From an uncultured Bacteroidales bacterium (GTDB lineage: Bacteria > Bacteroidota > Bacteroidia > Bacteroidales > FEN-979), in assembly GCA_903945175.1 (NCBI GenBank), contig CAJAUM010000113.1:1-64000 (forward strand): a stretch of DNA of 64,000 bases, given 5' to 3'. The position numbers and the translations under genes were made by a program. Under the pieces are notes generated by a model, which worked only from the letters and a program-made list of their open reading frames with translations, ran no database searches and was not told the origin of the DNA. This document shows positions 30,158 through 40,121 of the stretch, in pieces (the stretch's first letter is position 1; every line of letters starts with the position of its first letter).

Positions 30158-30901
30158 ATGAAAGCCATGATCCTCGCTGCCGGACTTGGCACGCGGCTTA
30201 AGCCATTTACCGATGCGCACCCCAAGGCCCTTTTTGTTCATCAGGGCCAGACTTTGCTTGAGCACGCCATTGATCACCTTAAGTCTGCGGGAATCCGTGA
30301 GGTGATCATCAATGTCCATCATTTTGCAGATCAGATCATCGATTTTCTGAAACAACATGCGTACTTCGGAATGCAGGTCACGATTTCTGATGAGACCGGT
30401 GAATTACTTGAAACAGGCGGAGGGGTGAAAAAGGCAGCCTGGTTTTTTCAAAATTGCGATGGGGTCATTGTCAGAAATGTGGATATCATCTCGGATCTTG
30501 ACTTGTTGGAAATGGTCATTCATCATAAATCATCCGGAGCGTTGGCCACCCTTGCCATCCGTAATCGGGAAACCACACGTTATTTTCTTTTCAATGAGGA
30601 GATGCAACTTTGCGGCTGGGAAAACCGCAAAACAGGGGAACATCTCCTGGTCCGGGAATCATCGCCTGCATTACAACCCAAATCGGCCATTGAACATAAT
30701 TCCGATCAGGTTCCTTTATCGCCATTTGCCTTCAGTGGCATACAGGTTTTAAATCCGGAAATATTTCCGCTGATTTGCGAAGAGGGCAAATTTTCCCTGA
30801 CCAGTTTATACCTGCGCCTGGCAAGGGAAGAGAAGATCAACGGGTATCTGGAAAAGAACATAGTGTGGCAAGACGTAGGACGCGTGACGCGTGACGCGTG
30901 A
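30158..30901 (+). CDS. Nucleotidyltransferase, MurU-like
   Basis: MKAMILAAGLGTRLKPFTDAHPKALF nucleotidyltransferase signature; follows the AmgK-like gene. Confidence 0.85.
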   Translation: MKAMILAAGLGTRLKPFTDAHPKALFVHQGQTLLEHAIDHLKSAGIREVIINVHHFADQIIDFLKQHAYFGMQVTISDETGELLETGGGVKKAAWFFQNCDGVIVRNVDIISDLDLLEMVIHHKSSGALATLAIRNRETTRYFLFNEEMQLCGWENRKTGEHLLVRESSPALQPKSAIEHNSDQVPLSPFAFSGIQVLNPEIFPLICEEGKFSLTSLYLRLAREEKINGYLEKNIVWQDVGRVTRDA

Positions 30902-30915
30902 CGAATGACAAATGA
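30881..30915 (+). repeat. Heptamer tandem array, 5 units, overlapping the 3' end of the MurU-like gene
   Basis: CGCGTGA CGCGTGA CGCGTGA CGAATGA CAAATGA, then a degenerate CGAATAC. Confidence 0.95.
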
Positions 30916-30960
30916 CGAATACAATATTCTATACTTTTAACAAAGATTTTATTCCAGTCT

Positions 30961-33822
30961 ATGGTTCCATTTCTTAAGCACGTAGCGCATTATCTGATTA
31001 GCGGATACAAAGATGAACTTTTTGATTTGTGCATCGTGCTGCCGAACCGCCGTGGTGGGTTGTTCCTTAGGAAATACCTCGCCGAAGAGATTGGCAAGGT
31101 GACCTGGGCGCCGACTATTTTTTCGATCGAGGACTTTATCTCGGAGATCGGCGGATTACAGGAGGTTGAAAATCTGCACCTGCTTTTTGAACTCTTTGCA
31201 GTTCACCGCGAAATTGAAGAAAATAGGGCGCAGTCCTTTGAGGAGTTTTTGCGATGGGGCCCGCAGTTACTCAGCGATTTCAATGAGATCGACCGTTATA
31301 TGGCCGATGCGCAGGAGCTGTTCACCACCCTCACCGAAGCGCGTGCCATTGCTCTTTGGAATTTGGATAATCAACCACTTACCGAATTTGAAACAAAGTA
31401 TCTGCACTTTTATCAATCGCTTTATCCCTATTATGATAAACTTACCCGGCGATTGCTTGCAAAAAATCAATCATATCAGGGGCTCAGTTTTCGCCAGGCA
31501 GCTGAAAATATTGAGAAATTTAAAGATAAACTGCCCTGGAAACATGTTTTATTTGCCGGATTCAATGCGTTAACCAAGGCTGAGGAGCATATCATCGGCA
31601 CATTGCATAAAAATGGGTATGCAACGTTGCTTTGGGATGCAGATCATTACTATCTTGACAACACCCAGCAGGAGGCGGGTGATTTTTTGCGTGACTGGGT
31701 GCGTAGGTGGCCTGTCAAGGATAGTGGCTGGATCTCTGATGATTTTGCAACCTCAGAAAAAAAGATAGAAATCATAGGCTCCCCCGATCCGCTGGGCCAG
31801 GTTAAATACTGCGGGAATATCCTGAAGGAAATTGCAAAAAATGGATTGGCCAACGAGAAAACAGCGGTGGTGTTGCTTGATGAAGGATTGCTGATTCCTT
31901 TGCTTAATTCGATCCCTGCTGAGGTGGATGCACTGAACATAACAGCGGGTCTCCCGCTTAAACAAACACCCCTTGCAGGTCTCTTCGAAGCGCTCTTCCA
32001 CCTTCATATGAATAGGGCCCGTTTCACCTATCTGGCTGACAAGGAAAAGGGGAAATACTACTACAAGGATGTGCTGAAACTATTGCAGCATCCCTATCTC
32101 CGGATGATGGCTGCCGGTTTGACGGAGGCCAACCTGTTCGCCTTGGATGAAATAATCGAGAACATTCGCAAGGGGCACAAGATTTTTGTTGGGATTGAAG
32201 AACTTCCAGCCGAAAAATCCGGTTTTTTCGGAATGCAGGTGACTTTCCTTGATTCAATCTTCGCTGCATGGAATGAACCTGCCGATGCCTTGAAATGCTT
32301 CAAGACCCTGATCGGGAACCTGAGAGGTGCTTCGATCGGACGAATGGATATGGAGTACCTTTTTGCCTTTTCCAAAATTGTCCATCAACTCAGTAATTTA
32401 CTTGAAGAGTTTGCCTCTGATCTTAAAATACCTGCATTTTACCAACTGTATCAACAGGTGATTGCCTCCACGAGTCTGCCGTTTTACGGGGAGCCGCTCA
32501 AAGGTGTTCAGCTGATGGGGATGCTCGAAACACGGACACTCGATTTTGAAAATCTTATCATTTTATCGTGCAATGAAGATTTGCTGCCGAGTGGCAAGAT
32601 CAATACCTCATTCATCCCGTTTGATATTAAAAAGAGTTTTGGCTTGCCAACCTATCGCCATAAGGATTCGGTGTATGCCTACCATTTTTACCGCCTCATC
32701 CAGCGTTCCGGCCATATCAGGATCCTCTACAGCACTGAGCCTGATCAGTTGGGAGGCGGCGATCGGAGCCGGTTCCTTCGGCAGATTTCCCGTGAACTTC
32801 CATTGTACAATCCGGGGATTGAAATCAGAGAGATGATCCTGAACACACCACCAGTCAGGGGCGAAGCATATCCCGTAATTGAAATTCAAAAAACCGGTGA
32901 AACATGGGCCGCATTGGAAGAGAAAGCCTCCGGGGGATTTTCTGCAACTTCTTTGAACGCCTACCGTAACTGTCCGCTGAAATTCTATTTCTCCGATATT
33001 GCCGGTATCAGAGAGCCAGATGATGTGGATGATACGATCGACGCGGCTGTGCTGGGCAATGCCGTGCATGAAGCGCTCTGTAACCTGTACAAACCATTGA
33101 TTGATAAGCCGATCTCAACTGCGATCCTAACTGATATCGAACAACAATCGGATGAGGCGGTTCTTAAGGCTTTCGGGAAAAAATTCAAGGGCTCAGATAT
33201 TGCTTACGGAAAAAACCTGTTGCTCGTCAATGTAGCAAAATTGATGGTGAAACGGTTTCTTCAGTTTGAAACCAACAATGTAAGGGAAATGGCCCGATCG
33301 GGAAATGGTTTTTCGGTGGCATTTCTTGAACAGTATCTCGAAACGCAAATCCAAATACACCATGGTTCTGCAGATAAAAGCATTCGCCTGAAAGGGCTGG
33401 TCGACCGTGTGGACAAGATGGATGGCTGGTGGAAAATCATCGATTACAAAACAGGGATCACCCAAGCTAAACAGCTAAAGGTGAAGGAATGGGATGCGTT
33501 GGCCGACCATGCTGAACTGAATATCGGGTTTCAGCTTTTATTTTATGGTTTCCTGTTGAGCAAGAGGTTTGACAACCCCATCAGTTCAAGTGCAGGTATT
33601 ATTTCGCTCAAGAAAATCAACGCTGGATTTACACCCGTATCGGTCCCTTCAGGCGAGCCTGGCAAGATGACGACCATGCTGGAGAATTCATCCCTGGCTC
33701 AATTCGAACACGTTATCCATAACCTTTTGCAGGATATCTATGATCTTTCAAAACCATTCAGCCAAACAAGGGACATTAAAATATGTGAACGTTGCCCCTA
33801 CATCAATCTTTGCGGACGTTAA
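30961..33822 (+). CDS. PD-(D/E)XK nuclease family protein (AddB-like)
   Basis: LCIVLPNRRGGLFLRKYL N-terminus, ILSCNEDLLPSGK, FSATSLNAYRNCPLKFYFSDIAGI, C-terminal DYKTG and CPYINLCGR Fe-S-type tail. Confidence 0.85.
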   Translation: MVPFLKHVAHYLISGYKDELFDLCIVLPNRRGGLFLRKYLAEEIGKVTWAPTIFSIEDFISEIGGLQEVENLHLLFELFAVHREIEENRAQSFEEFLRWGPQLLSDFNEIDRYMADAQELFTTLTEARAIALWNLDNQPLTEFETKYLHFYQSLYPYYDKLTRRLLAKNQSYQGLSFRQAAENIEKFKDKLPWKHVLFAGFNALTKAEEHIIGTLHKNGYATLLWDADHYYLDNTQQEAGDFLRDWVRRWPVKDSGWISDDFATSEKKIEIIGSPDPLGQVKYCGNILKEIAKNGLANEKTAVVLLDEGLLIPLLNSIPAEVDALNITAGLPLKQTPLAGLFEALFHLHMNRARFTYLADKEKGKYYYKDVLKLLQHPYLRMMAAGLTEANLFALDEIIENIRKGHKIFVGIEELPAEKSGFFGMQVTFLDSIFAAWNEPADALKCFKTLIGNLRGASIGRMDMEYLFAFSKIVHQLSNLLEEFASDLKIPAFYQLYQQVIASTSLPFYGEPLKGVQLMGMLETRTLDFENLIILSCNEDLLPSGKINTSFIPFDIKKSFGLPTYRHKDSVYAYHFYRLIQRSGHIRILYSTEPDQLGGGDRSRFLRQISRELPLYNPGIEIREMILNTPPVRGEAYPVIEIQKTGETWAALEEKASGGFSATSLNAYRNCPLKFYFSDIAGIREPDDVDDTIDAAVLGNAVHEALCNLYKPLIDKPISTAILTDIEQQSDEAVLKAFGKKFKGSDIAYGKNLLLVNVAKLMVKRFLQFETNNVREMARSGNGFSVAFLEQYLETQIQIHHGSADKSIRLKGLVDRVDKMDGWWKIIDYKTGITQAKQLKVKEWDALADHAELNIGFQLLFYGFLLSKRFDNPISSSAGIISLKKINAGFTPVSVPSGEPGKMTTMLENSSLAQFEHVIHNLLQDIYDLSKPFSQTRDIKICERCPYINLCGR

Positions 33823-35365
33823 GCGCCTCCTCAGAAAACACACAGGCTTCATAGGTATACAGGTCGGCCTGCTTCCATCCATCCCAGCCAATTCCAGCCT
33901 TGTCACGGGCGCAATGGCCCAGAAATTCATCTTTGGTCCATCCGGTTTCAGTGGCCACCTGAGGCAGGAACGTTCCGGAATAAAACCCTTTTTTGATATA
34001 TATTCCATGTTTCCCAAGTATGATCTCATTTGGAGACTGGATCTTTTTAAGCGGGGATAACACGGATATTTCGATATCGATTTGACCCAGTTCCCTCTCC
34101 TTCACAGGTTCAAACCGGTTATCTTCTGTTGAAGATGCCACTGCCATTTGCCTGATCAGTTTATAAAGAGGCATATCAGCTGAGAATCTGCCGATACAGC
34201 CCCGTAGCTCACCCTCTTTTTTAAGGGTGACAAAGGCGCCAGCCTTCATTTTCAGATTGTCGCTGTACAACGTTCCATCGTCTTCAGGAATCCTCCTTTC
34301 CCTGAGATAGGTTAGAATGGTGTTTCTGGCAATGTCAAGCAAAATGATTTTTTCTTCACGCGTGAAATCAAAACCAGTCGGATTGATGGCGCCTGGGGAG
34401 GTGCTGGCACCCGGCTTGGCTGCCTCACCGGATGTTGGATTGGTAACCGCAAGTGACCAATATCCCACCACCTGCTTTTTATCACCATACCCCGAATCAC
34501 CCGAATTCATGTACTGTACCGGCGAAATTTTCAGTCGGTCATTTCCTGAAGTCAAATACAGCATGGTCAGGATGGATGTCCATCCGCAGAGGTTGGTGGA
34601 GAGGTTCGGCACCCGTTTTTCTTCATATTTCTCAAGCAACTTCATCAATTCTTCCGGGGAGCCGGCAACGATGGCATCGCAGGTAGCCTTATCGGCCGAA
34701 TAGGCATCATCATAAGAGGGATAATGTGAAAAATCGGTGCTGAATACAAAAAGATTACGCTCGTTGAACCATGGTTTAAGCGCATCAGCAATTTTTTTGC
34801 ATGTCTGTGCTGATTGTGTACCGATGATGATAGGCACCAGATTAAAATCGTTCTTCAAATGGTACTGCAAAAAAGGTATTTGAACCTCCAGGCTGTGTTC
34901 AGTCCGGTCAGCCTCGCTATTGAAATTGAAAACCGTATGCTCACCGATCAGTTTGTCAGCCAGATCAATATTGACCTTCACCTTCCCAAGAGGGGTGATA
35001 TAATCCCCTTTGTTGTATACAGAGGCTCCATCGAATGAGATCTGGTGGCTTGATGCGATAACGAATACATTGTCATACAGGGCATTGGGGTCTACCTGGT
35101 TGTAGCCGCTTGCCGCCACCAGGCCCGAATAGATGTATCCGGCATGCGGGCATACGATACCCAGTACATGGTTCAACTCTTTTGGCTTGGCCCTTGCAAA
35201 CAGATTTGCAAGGGTCGACGAGAGTTCCTGGGCATTCGCGGGATAAAATCGTCCGGCTGCCGCTGTTTTCCGATCGATCTGATTTGGTTTGTTCTGGCCC
35301 GAACATCCCTGGCTGAAATTAAAAAATAGTCCCATAAGGATAAGACTCTTGAGGATGATGCGCAT
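33803..35365 (-). CDS. AmmeMemoRadiSam proteins B and A fusion (Memo-like + AMMECR1) with lipoprotein signal
   Basis: Memo part AAAGRFYPANAQELSSTL, CPHAGYIYSGLVAA, FVFSTDFSHYPSYDDA; AMMECR1 part GAFVTLKKEGELRGCIGRF and FLPQVATETGWTKDEFLGHCARDKAG; N-terminal lipobox-like FFNFSQGC. Confidence 0.9.
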   Translation of the reverse strand: MRIILKSLILMGLFFNFSQGCSGQNKPNQIDRKTAAAGRFYPANAQELSSTLANLFARAKPKELNHVLGIVCPHAGYIYSGLVAASGYNQVDPNALYDNVFVIASSHQISFDGASVYNKGDYITPLGKVKVNIDLADKLIGEHTVFNFNSEADRTEHSLEVQIPFLQYHLKNDFNLVPIIIGTQSAQTCKKIADALKPWFNERNLFVFSTDFSHYPSYDDAYSADKATCDAIVAGSPEELMKLLEKYEEKRVPNLSTNLCGWTSILTMLYLTSGNDRLKISPVQYMNSGDSGYGDKKQVVGYWSLAVTNPTSGEAAKPGASTSPGAINPTGFDFTREEKIILLDIARNTILTYLRERRIPEDDGTLYSDNLKMKAGAFVTLKKEGELRGCIGRFSADMPLYKLIRQMAVASSTEDNRFEPVKERELGQIDIEISVLSPLKKIQSPNEIILGKHGIYIKKGFYSGTFLPQVATETGWTKDEFLGHCARDKAGIGWDGWKQADLYTYEACVFSEEALNVRKD

Positions 35366-35407
35366 TGTTTCGTTAACTTTGAGCTAAATTCATTGTAAAG
35401 ATACGAC

Positions 35408-37564
35408 ATGCAGGCAAAAAATGCAATCCGTTTGATGCTGTTTGGCCTGGGTTTTTTGGCCATTGGAACCCAGATATACCTGATGCGGGAATTTCTGATC
35501 GTTTTTAGTGGCAATGAACTGATATTCGGGATCGTACTTGCATTGTGGATGCTCTTTACCGGAGCAGGCGCCTACCTGGGACGCCTCAGCCATTATCTCA
35601 GGGTGAAACTTGGATTTGCAGTGGTACTCCTGTTTCTAACCGGGCTATTCCCAACGCTGTTGCTCATTTCCCTTGATTTGATGAAGGTTTTGATGGTACC
35701 TGCCGGGAGTACAGCCAGCCTGTGGATGATCATCACCGCTGCTGCTGCTGTTCAGTTGCCGTTTTGCATTCTGAATGGATTTCTGTTCTCATTCCTCAGC
35801 GCATGGTCTTCCGGCAACCCACTGGCCGAAGCCTATTCATGGGAGTCCCTGGGAAGCATGGCTTCAGGAGCGCTCGTGAATTTCGTATTTCTATGGATAT
35901 TCGATCAATATCAAAGCCTGTTGTTGTTGACCACAGTCTATTTTATTCTGTTGTTGATATTCACCTGGCTGATGGCGCCCCGAAGCTGGTTTTACCTGGC
36001 GCTTGTCCCATCTCTTTCCCTCATTGGATTATTGCTGCTGGTCGATTTTAAAGCGTTTTCTGAAAAGTTCCTGTTCAGGGATCAGCACGTCATCTCAAAT
36101 ATGGGAACGCCCTATGGTCAGGTGGTTGTAACAAGAAATCAGGAACAGTATAATTTTTATGAAAACGGGTTGCTTCTGTTTTCCTCAGGAAATGAAATGG
36201 CCAATGAGGCAAATGTTCATTTGGCCATGGCGCAGCGTGAACGACCAGGCAGGGTTCTCTTGATTTCGGGCGGATATGCTGGAACGCTGGATGAGATTCT
36301 TAAATATAAACCCGTAGTTGTTGATTATTTGGAAATGAATCCTTCGCTCATCGGGATCGGTTCAAAATACACAAAACAATTGGATCATCCCTCCATCAGG
36401 GTGCATGAAATGGATGCGCGGAAATATATCCGGTTATCCCGGCAATTGTACGATGTGGTGCTTGTCAACCTGCCCCCTCCATCCACATTGCAGCTGAACC
36501 GTTACTACACGTTGGATTTTCTGAGTGAAATCAAAAAAGTATTAAAGCCCGGAGGGGTTATCTCGTATTCGCTTCCTACCGGCAGTGACTATATCAGCAA
36601 TGAGGCAGGCCGGCTCAACGCGTTACTCTTCCATACATTGAAACAACGTTTTAACCAGGCCTTGGTGATTCCCCTGGAACGGAACCATTTCCTGGCATCA
36701 GATTCATCGCTGAACATGGATATCCCCGCCCTGATCCTGAAAAAGGGAATCAAGACAGTATATGTCAATCAATTTTACCTTGATGTCGGACAACTTCGTG
36801 AACGGTCAGACTATCTTACCTCCCATATCACCCACATGCTGTCAGGGCATACCATCTTGTCAGGGTTTACCAACCGTGATTTTTATCCTTTGGCAACCTT
36901 TTACCAGAATTTATGGTGGTTAAGCTACTTTTCAGTCCATCCTGTGGCGATCATCACCGTTTTTATAATCATCCTCCTTTTGTTGCTGGCAAGTCTGAAT
37001 TCGGTCAGCGCCGGATTGTTTGCAGGTGGCTTCACCCTTGCTTCCACTGAGATCATCCTGATTTTTGGATTACAGGTATTGTATGGCTATGTTTTCCAGA
37101 TGATGGGATTGATATTCATGATTTTTATGGGCGGATTGGCGTTGGGAGCCGGAGTTGGGATAAAAATCTTCCGGATAAAGCCATCTACCTCCTACATGTT
37201 GTTGCAGGTTGGGCTGGGGTTATATTCCATATTGCTTCCTTTTCTTTTACTGTGGATGGGTGCCGGAAATATCAGTGGGATATATGTGCAGGTGACACTT
37301 TTTATATTTGCATTTCTGGTTTCATGGATAGTAGGTATTGAATACCGGCTCGCAGCCATGCTGACAAAATGTTCATCATGGAATGCAGTTTCCAGAAACT
37401 ACTCGGCCGACCTGTTTGGCTCAGGAATGGGGGCTTTTTTTGTAACGATGCTCCTTTTGCCCTATGCCGGGATTCTGGTGACCGGTATTTTTTTGGCGAT
37501 TCTGAACATTTTCAGTGCATTGATTCTTTTAATCAGAAGACCTAAATCCGTATCTTTGCGATAA
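35408..37564 (+). CDS. Multi-TM protein with spermidine synthase-like domain
   Basis: TM helices flank a SpeE-like Rossmann segment (RVLLISGGYAGTLDEILKYKPVVVDYLEMNPSLIGIG..., DVVLVNLPPPSTLQLNRYYTLDFLSEIKKVLKPGGVISYS). Confidence 0.8.
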   Translation: MQAKNAIRLMLFGLGFLAIGTQIYLMREFLIVFSGNELIFGIVLALWMLFTGAGAYLGRLSHYLRVKLGFAVVLLFLTGLFPTLLLISLDLMKVLMVPAGSTASLWMIITAAAAVQLPFCILNGFLFSFLSAWSSGNPLAEAYSWESLGSMASGALVNFVFLWIFDQYQSLLLLTTVYFILLLIFTWLMAPRSWFYLALVPSLSLIGLLLLVDFKAFSEKFLFRDQHVISNMGTPYGQVVVTRNQEQYNFYENGLLLFSSGNEMANEANVHLAMAQRERPGRVLLISGGYAGTLDEILKYKPVVVDYLEMNPSLIGIGSKYTKQLDHPSIRVHEMDARKYIRLSRQLYDVVLVNLPPPSTLQLNRYYTLDFLSEIKKVLKPGGVISYSLPTGSDYISNEAGRLNALLFHTLKQRFNQALVIPLERNHFLASDSSLNMDIPALILKKGIKTVYVNQFYLDVGQLRERSDYLTSHITHMLSGHTILSGFTNRDFYPLATFYQNLWWLSYFSVHPVAIITVFIIILLLLLASLNSVSAGLFAGGFTLASTEIILIFGLQVLYGYVFQMMGLIFMIFMGGLALGAGVGIKIFRIKPSTSYMLLQVGLGLYSILLPFLLLWMGAGNISGIYVQVTLFIFAFLVSWIVGIEYRLAAMLTKCSSWNAVSRNYSADLFGSGMGAFFVTMLLLPYAGILVTGIFLAILNIFSALILLIRRPKSVSLR

Positions 37565-37602
37565 TCCAATGTGAATCGGACGCTCTTAAAAACTACAGAT
37601 TC

Positions 37603-38760
37603 GTGACACAAAATTCCAAACGCCGATTTTTTAAATATAGCCTGGCTGGTATCAGTAGCGCCTTAACCGGATTGAACCCGTTGGATGTGATGGCTAAAAA
37701 ACTGACGCATATGGAGCACTCTAACATAGCCCCGGTTACCGGGCTTGGAAAATTCAGCAAAGAATCACCCTATGCAGTCGTCACGCCAAAGGGAGTAAAG
37801 TGCCAGATTTGTCCCAACAATTGTATCCTGAAAGAGGGATTGGAAAGCATTTGCAGGACCCACGTTGTAAAAGATAATACGCTCTATACCATTGCCTATG
37901 GCAATCCCTGCTCAGTTCATGTGGATCCGATTGAAAAAAAACCGCTTTTTCATTTTCTTCCATCCACACCGAGTTTCTCCATTGCCACGGCAGGCTGTAA
38001 CTTTGCATGTTTGAATTGCCAAAACTGGGAGATTTCACAGCAAAGCCCCCGAGACACCGACAACATCGAACTTTTCCCGGCAAAGGTTGTAGCGCAGGCA
38101 ATATCAAAAGGCTGTAAATCAATTGCCTATACCTACTCTGAGCCGATCGCATTTTATGAATATATGTTTGATACAGCCAGGCTGGCCAAAGCACAGGGAA
38201 TTAAAAACCTGCTCATTTCCAATGGCTTCATCAATGAAAAACCGCTCCTCGACTTAACCAAATATATTGATGCAGCCAACATCAATTTAAAATCTTTCAG
38301 CGATGAAATTTATGAGAAGCTCAACGGGGGCAGTCTTCAGCCAATCCTGAATACACTGAAGATTTTAAAGGCCGAAGGTGTCTGGCTGGAAATCACCACC
38401 CTCATCGTACCCGGCTGGACGGATGATCTTGCCATGATCAAAGAGATGTGCGACTGGCTGGTTAAAAATGGATTTACGGATACTCCGCTTCACTTCAGCA
38501 GGTTTCATCCACTCTATAAGTTAACCAGTCTCCCTTTTACCCCATTGGCCACACTCGAAAAAGCACGCGAAATCGCGTTAAAAACAGGGATCCAATATGT
38601 TTACATCGGGAATGTTCCGGGTACGACGGCAGAAAACACCTATTGTCCAAAATGTAAGAAGATCGTGATGGAGCGCCGTGGTTTTTCCATTTTGAATAAT
38701 AACCTGAAAAATGGTTCATGCAAATTTTGCGATACCAAAATTTCAGGGGTATGGGCATGA
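37603..38760 (+). CDS. AmmeMemoRadiSam system radical SAM enzyme, with twin-arginine-like N-terminus
   Basis: CNFACLNCQNW (CX3CX2C), N-terminal CQICPNNC, C-terminal CPKCKK...CKFC; N-terminus MTQNSKRRFFKYSLAGISSALTGL. Confidence 0.88.
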   Translation: MTQNSKRRFFKYSLAGISSALTGLNPLDVMAKKLTHMEHSNIAPVTGLGKFSKESPYAVVTPKGVKCQICPNNCILKEGLESICRTHVVKDNTLYTIAYGNPCSVHVDPIEKKPLFHFLPSTPSFSIATAGCNFACLNCQNWEISQQSPRDTDNIELFPAKVVAQAISKGCKSIAYTYSEPIAFYEYMFDTARLAKAQGIKNLLISNGFINEKPLLDLTKYIDAANINLKSFSDEIYEKLNGGSLQPILNTLKILKAEGVWLEITTLIVPGWTDDLAMIKEMCDWLVKNGFTDTPLHFSRFHPLYKLTSLPFTPLATLEKAREIALKTGIQYVYIGNVPGTTAENTYCPKCKKIVMERRGFSILNNNLKNGSCKFCDTKISGVWA

Positions 38761-38798
38761 GCGAAATGACTTTCAATAGTACCCTGCATAACCATTGA

Positions 38799-39911
38799 TC
38801 AATTTGAAGGTTTGCAAATGGGAACTTTGGAAATTCTCAGCCGGATTGGCAGATGGTCACTGAATCCGCCGTGATAGCGCGGTCCGACAAATGTTCTGTT
38901 TAACTTCTCACCAAAATAGGTTTGGTCCTCTTCAAGAAGAAATTTGGAGCTGAAAATCCTCACATCCCGGGTCCCGGCTTTCAAACCGGAAGTGCCGCCG
39001 ATGAGCGCTCCGGTTACCAAAAACTGATCAAAGGTGCTCCATTGATCCCGATACTTCAGGGTTCCCTCCATGCGGATTTTATTTCTGACACCCATGAGAT
39101 TGAAGAGTGTATCAGAAGGTATCGCATTTATCTCTGTTTTTGCACCGAGTACAACTTTCAGGCTCTCATTTTCAGGCTCATCATTAAAGTCTCCCATCAC
39201 CACAATGTTCGATGCAGGATGACTGCGCAGTACCGAATCAATAAGCACTTTCAAAACAGATGCCACCCAGTTCCTGCGAGGTTGCGATCCAAGATATCCG
39301 CCGCGACGCGAAGGCCAGTGATTGACAAAGAGGTGAATGGTATCCATTCCAAACAGGATCCCCTTCACCATCAATATTTCCCTGGTTTGAGCCAGCGTAT
39401 CAAAAGGAAAACGGATGCTGATGCTTTTGCTTCCCAGGACATTAAAAACAGAAGGCCTGTAAATCAATGCCACGTCTATCCCACGCAGATCAGGTGATTC
39501 ATGATGAATGCATTTATACTGCCAGGGTTTAAGGGGCGTTTCATAAATAAGCTTGTTCAGGACATACCTGTTCTCCACTTCGCATAAACCTGCAATGGCA
39601 GGGGCTTCCCATTCCCCGATGGCTATCAAAGTCTTCGCCACATGATTCAGCTTCAGGTTGAATTTTGACCATGTCCAGTGCTTGGCGCCAGCCGATGTGA
39701 ATTCATCATCCAGTTTGGTTGTGTCATCATATGGATCGTACAAATTTTCCACATTCCAAAAAACCACACTGACATTGTGACTTTTTATTTTTATCGAATC
39801 TAAATTGGCATGATTTTGGTTGTTTTTTTTAACTTTTGTCGTGGTTGTAAAGTTGAAGGCAAGACACTGGTTTGTAATTGTTAAGAAGGTGAACAAGAAT
39901 ATTTTTTTCAT
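38799..39911 (-). CDS. Endonuclease/exonuclease/phosphatase family protein, secreted
   Basis: VVFWNVENLYDPYDD, GLCEVENRYVLNKL, FVNHWPSRRGG, VVMGDFNDEPENES, GGFSDHLPIRL: EEP family motifs; signal peptide. Confidence 0.9.
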   Translation of the reverse strand: MKKIFLFTFLTITNQCLAFNFTTTTKVKKNNQNHANLDSIKIKSHNVSVVFWNVENLYDPYDDTTKLDDEFTSAGAKHWTWSKFNLKLNHVAKTLIAIGEWEAPAIAGLCEVENRYVLNKLIYETPLKPWQYKCIHHESPDLRGIDVALIYRPSVFNVLGSKSISIRFPFDTLAQTREILMVKGILFGMDTIHLFVNHWPSRRGGYLGSQPRRNWVASVLKVLIDSVLRSHPASNIVVMGDFNDEPENESLKVVLGAKTEINAIPSDTLFNLMGVRNKIRMEGTLKYRDQWSTFDQFLVTGALIGGTSGLKAGTRDVRIFSSKFLLEEDQTYFGEKLNRTFVGPRYHGGFSDHLPIRLRISKVPICKPSN

Positions 39912-40121
39912 AATTTATCAATTTAGATGCAACGAATGAAAAAATCTTTTGTCTGTTAATCAGGGAAAGGCATAAAAGGTGAAATGAAAACCTCGATTTT
40001 CTTTAACGATTTTTTAACATGAGATTAACAGAATTTAACAACCCGTGTGAAAATATCAGGTCTCTCGTACCGTTTTTAATTGGAATGTTTATTAAACAAT
40101 GGTTAAAACAGAAAAATAGTT

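Noticed and set aside
38922-39497. 191-aa + strand ORF opposite the EEP-family gene
   Set aside because: Shadow of a strongly supported minus-strand CDS with clear catalytic motifs.
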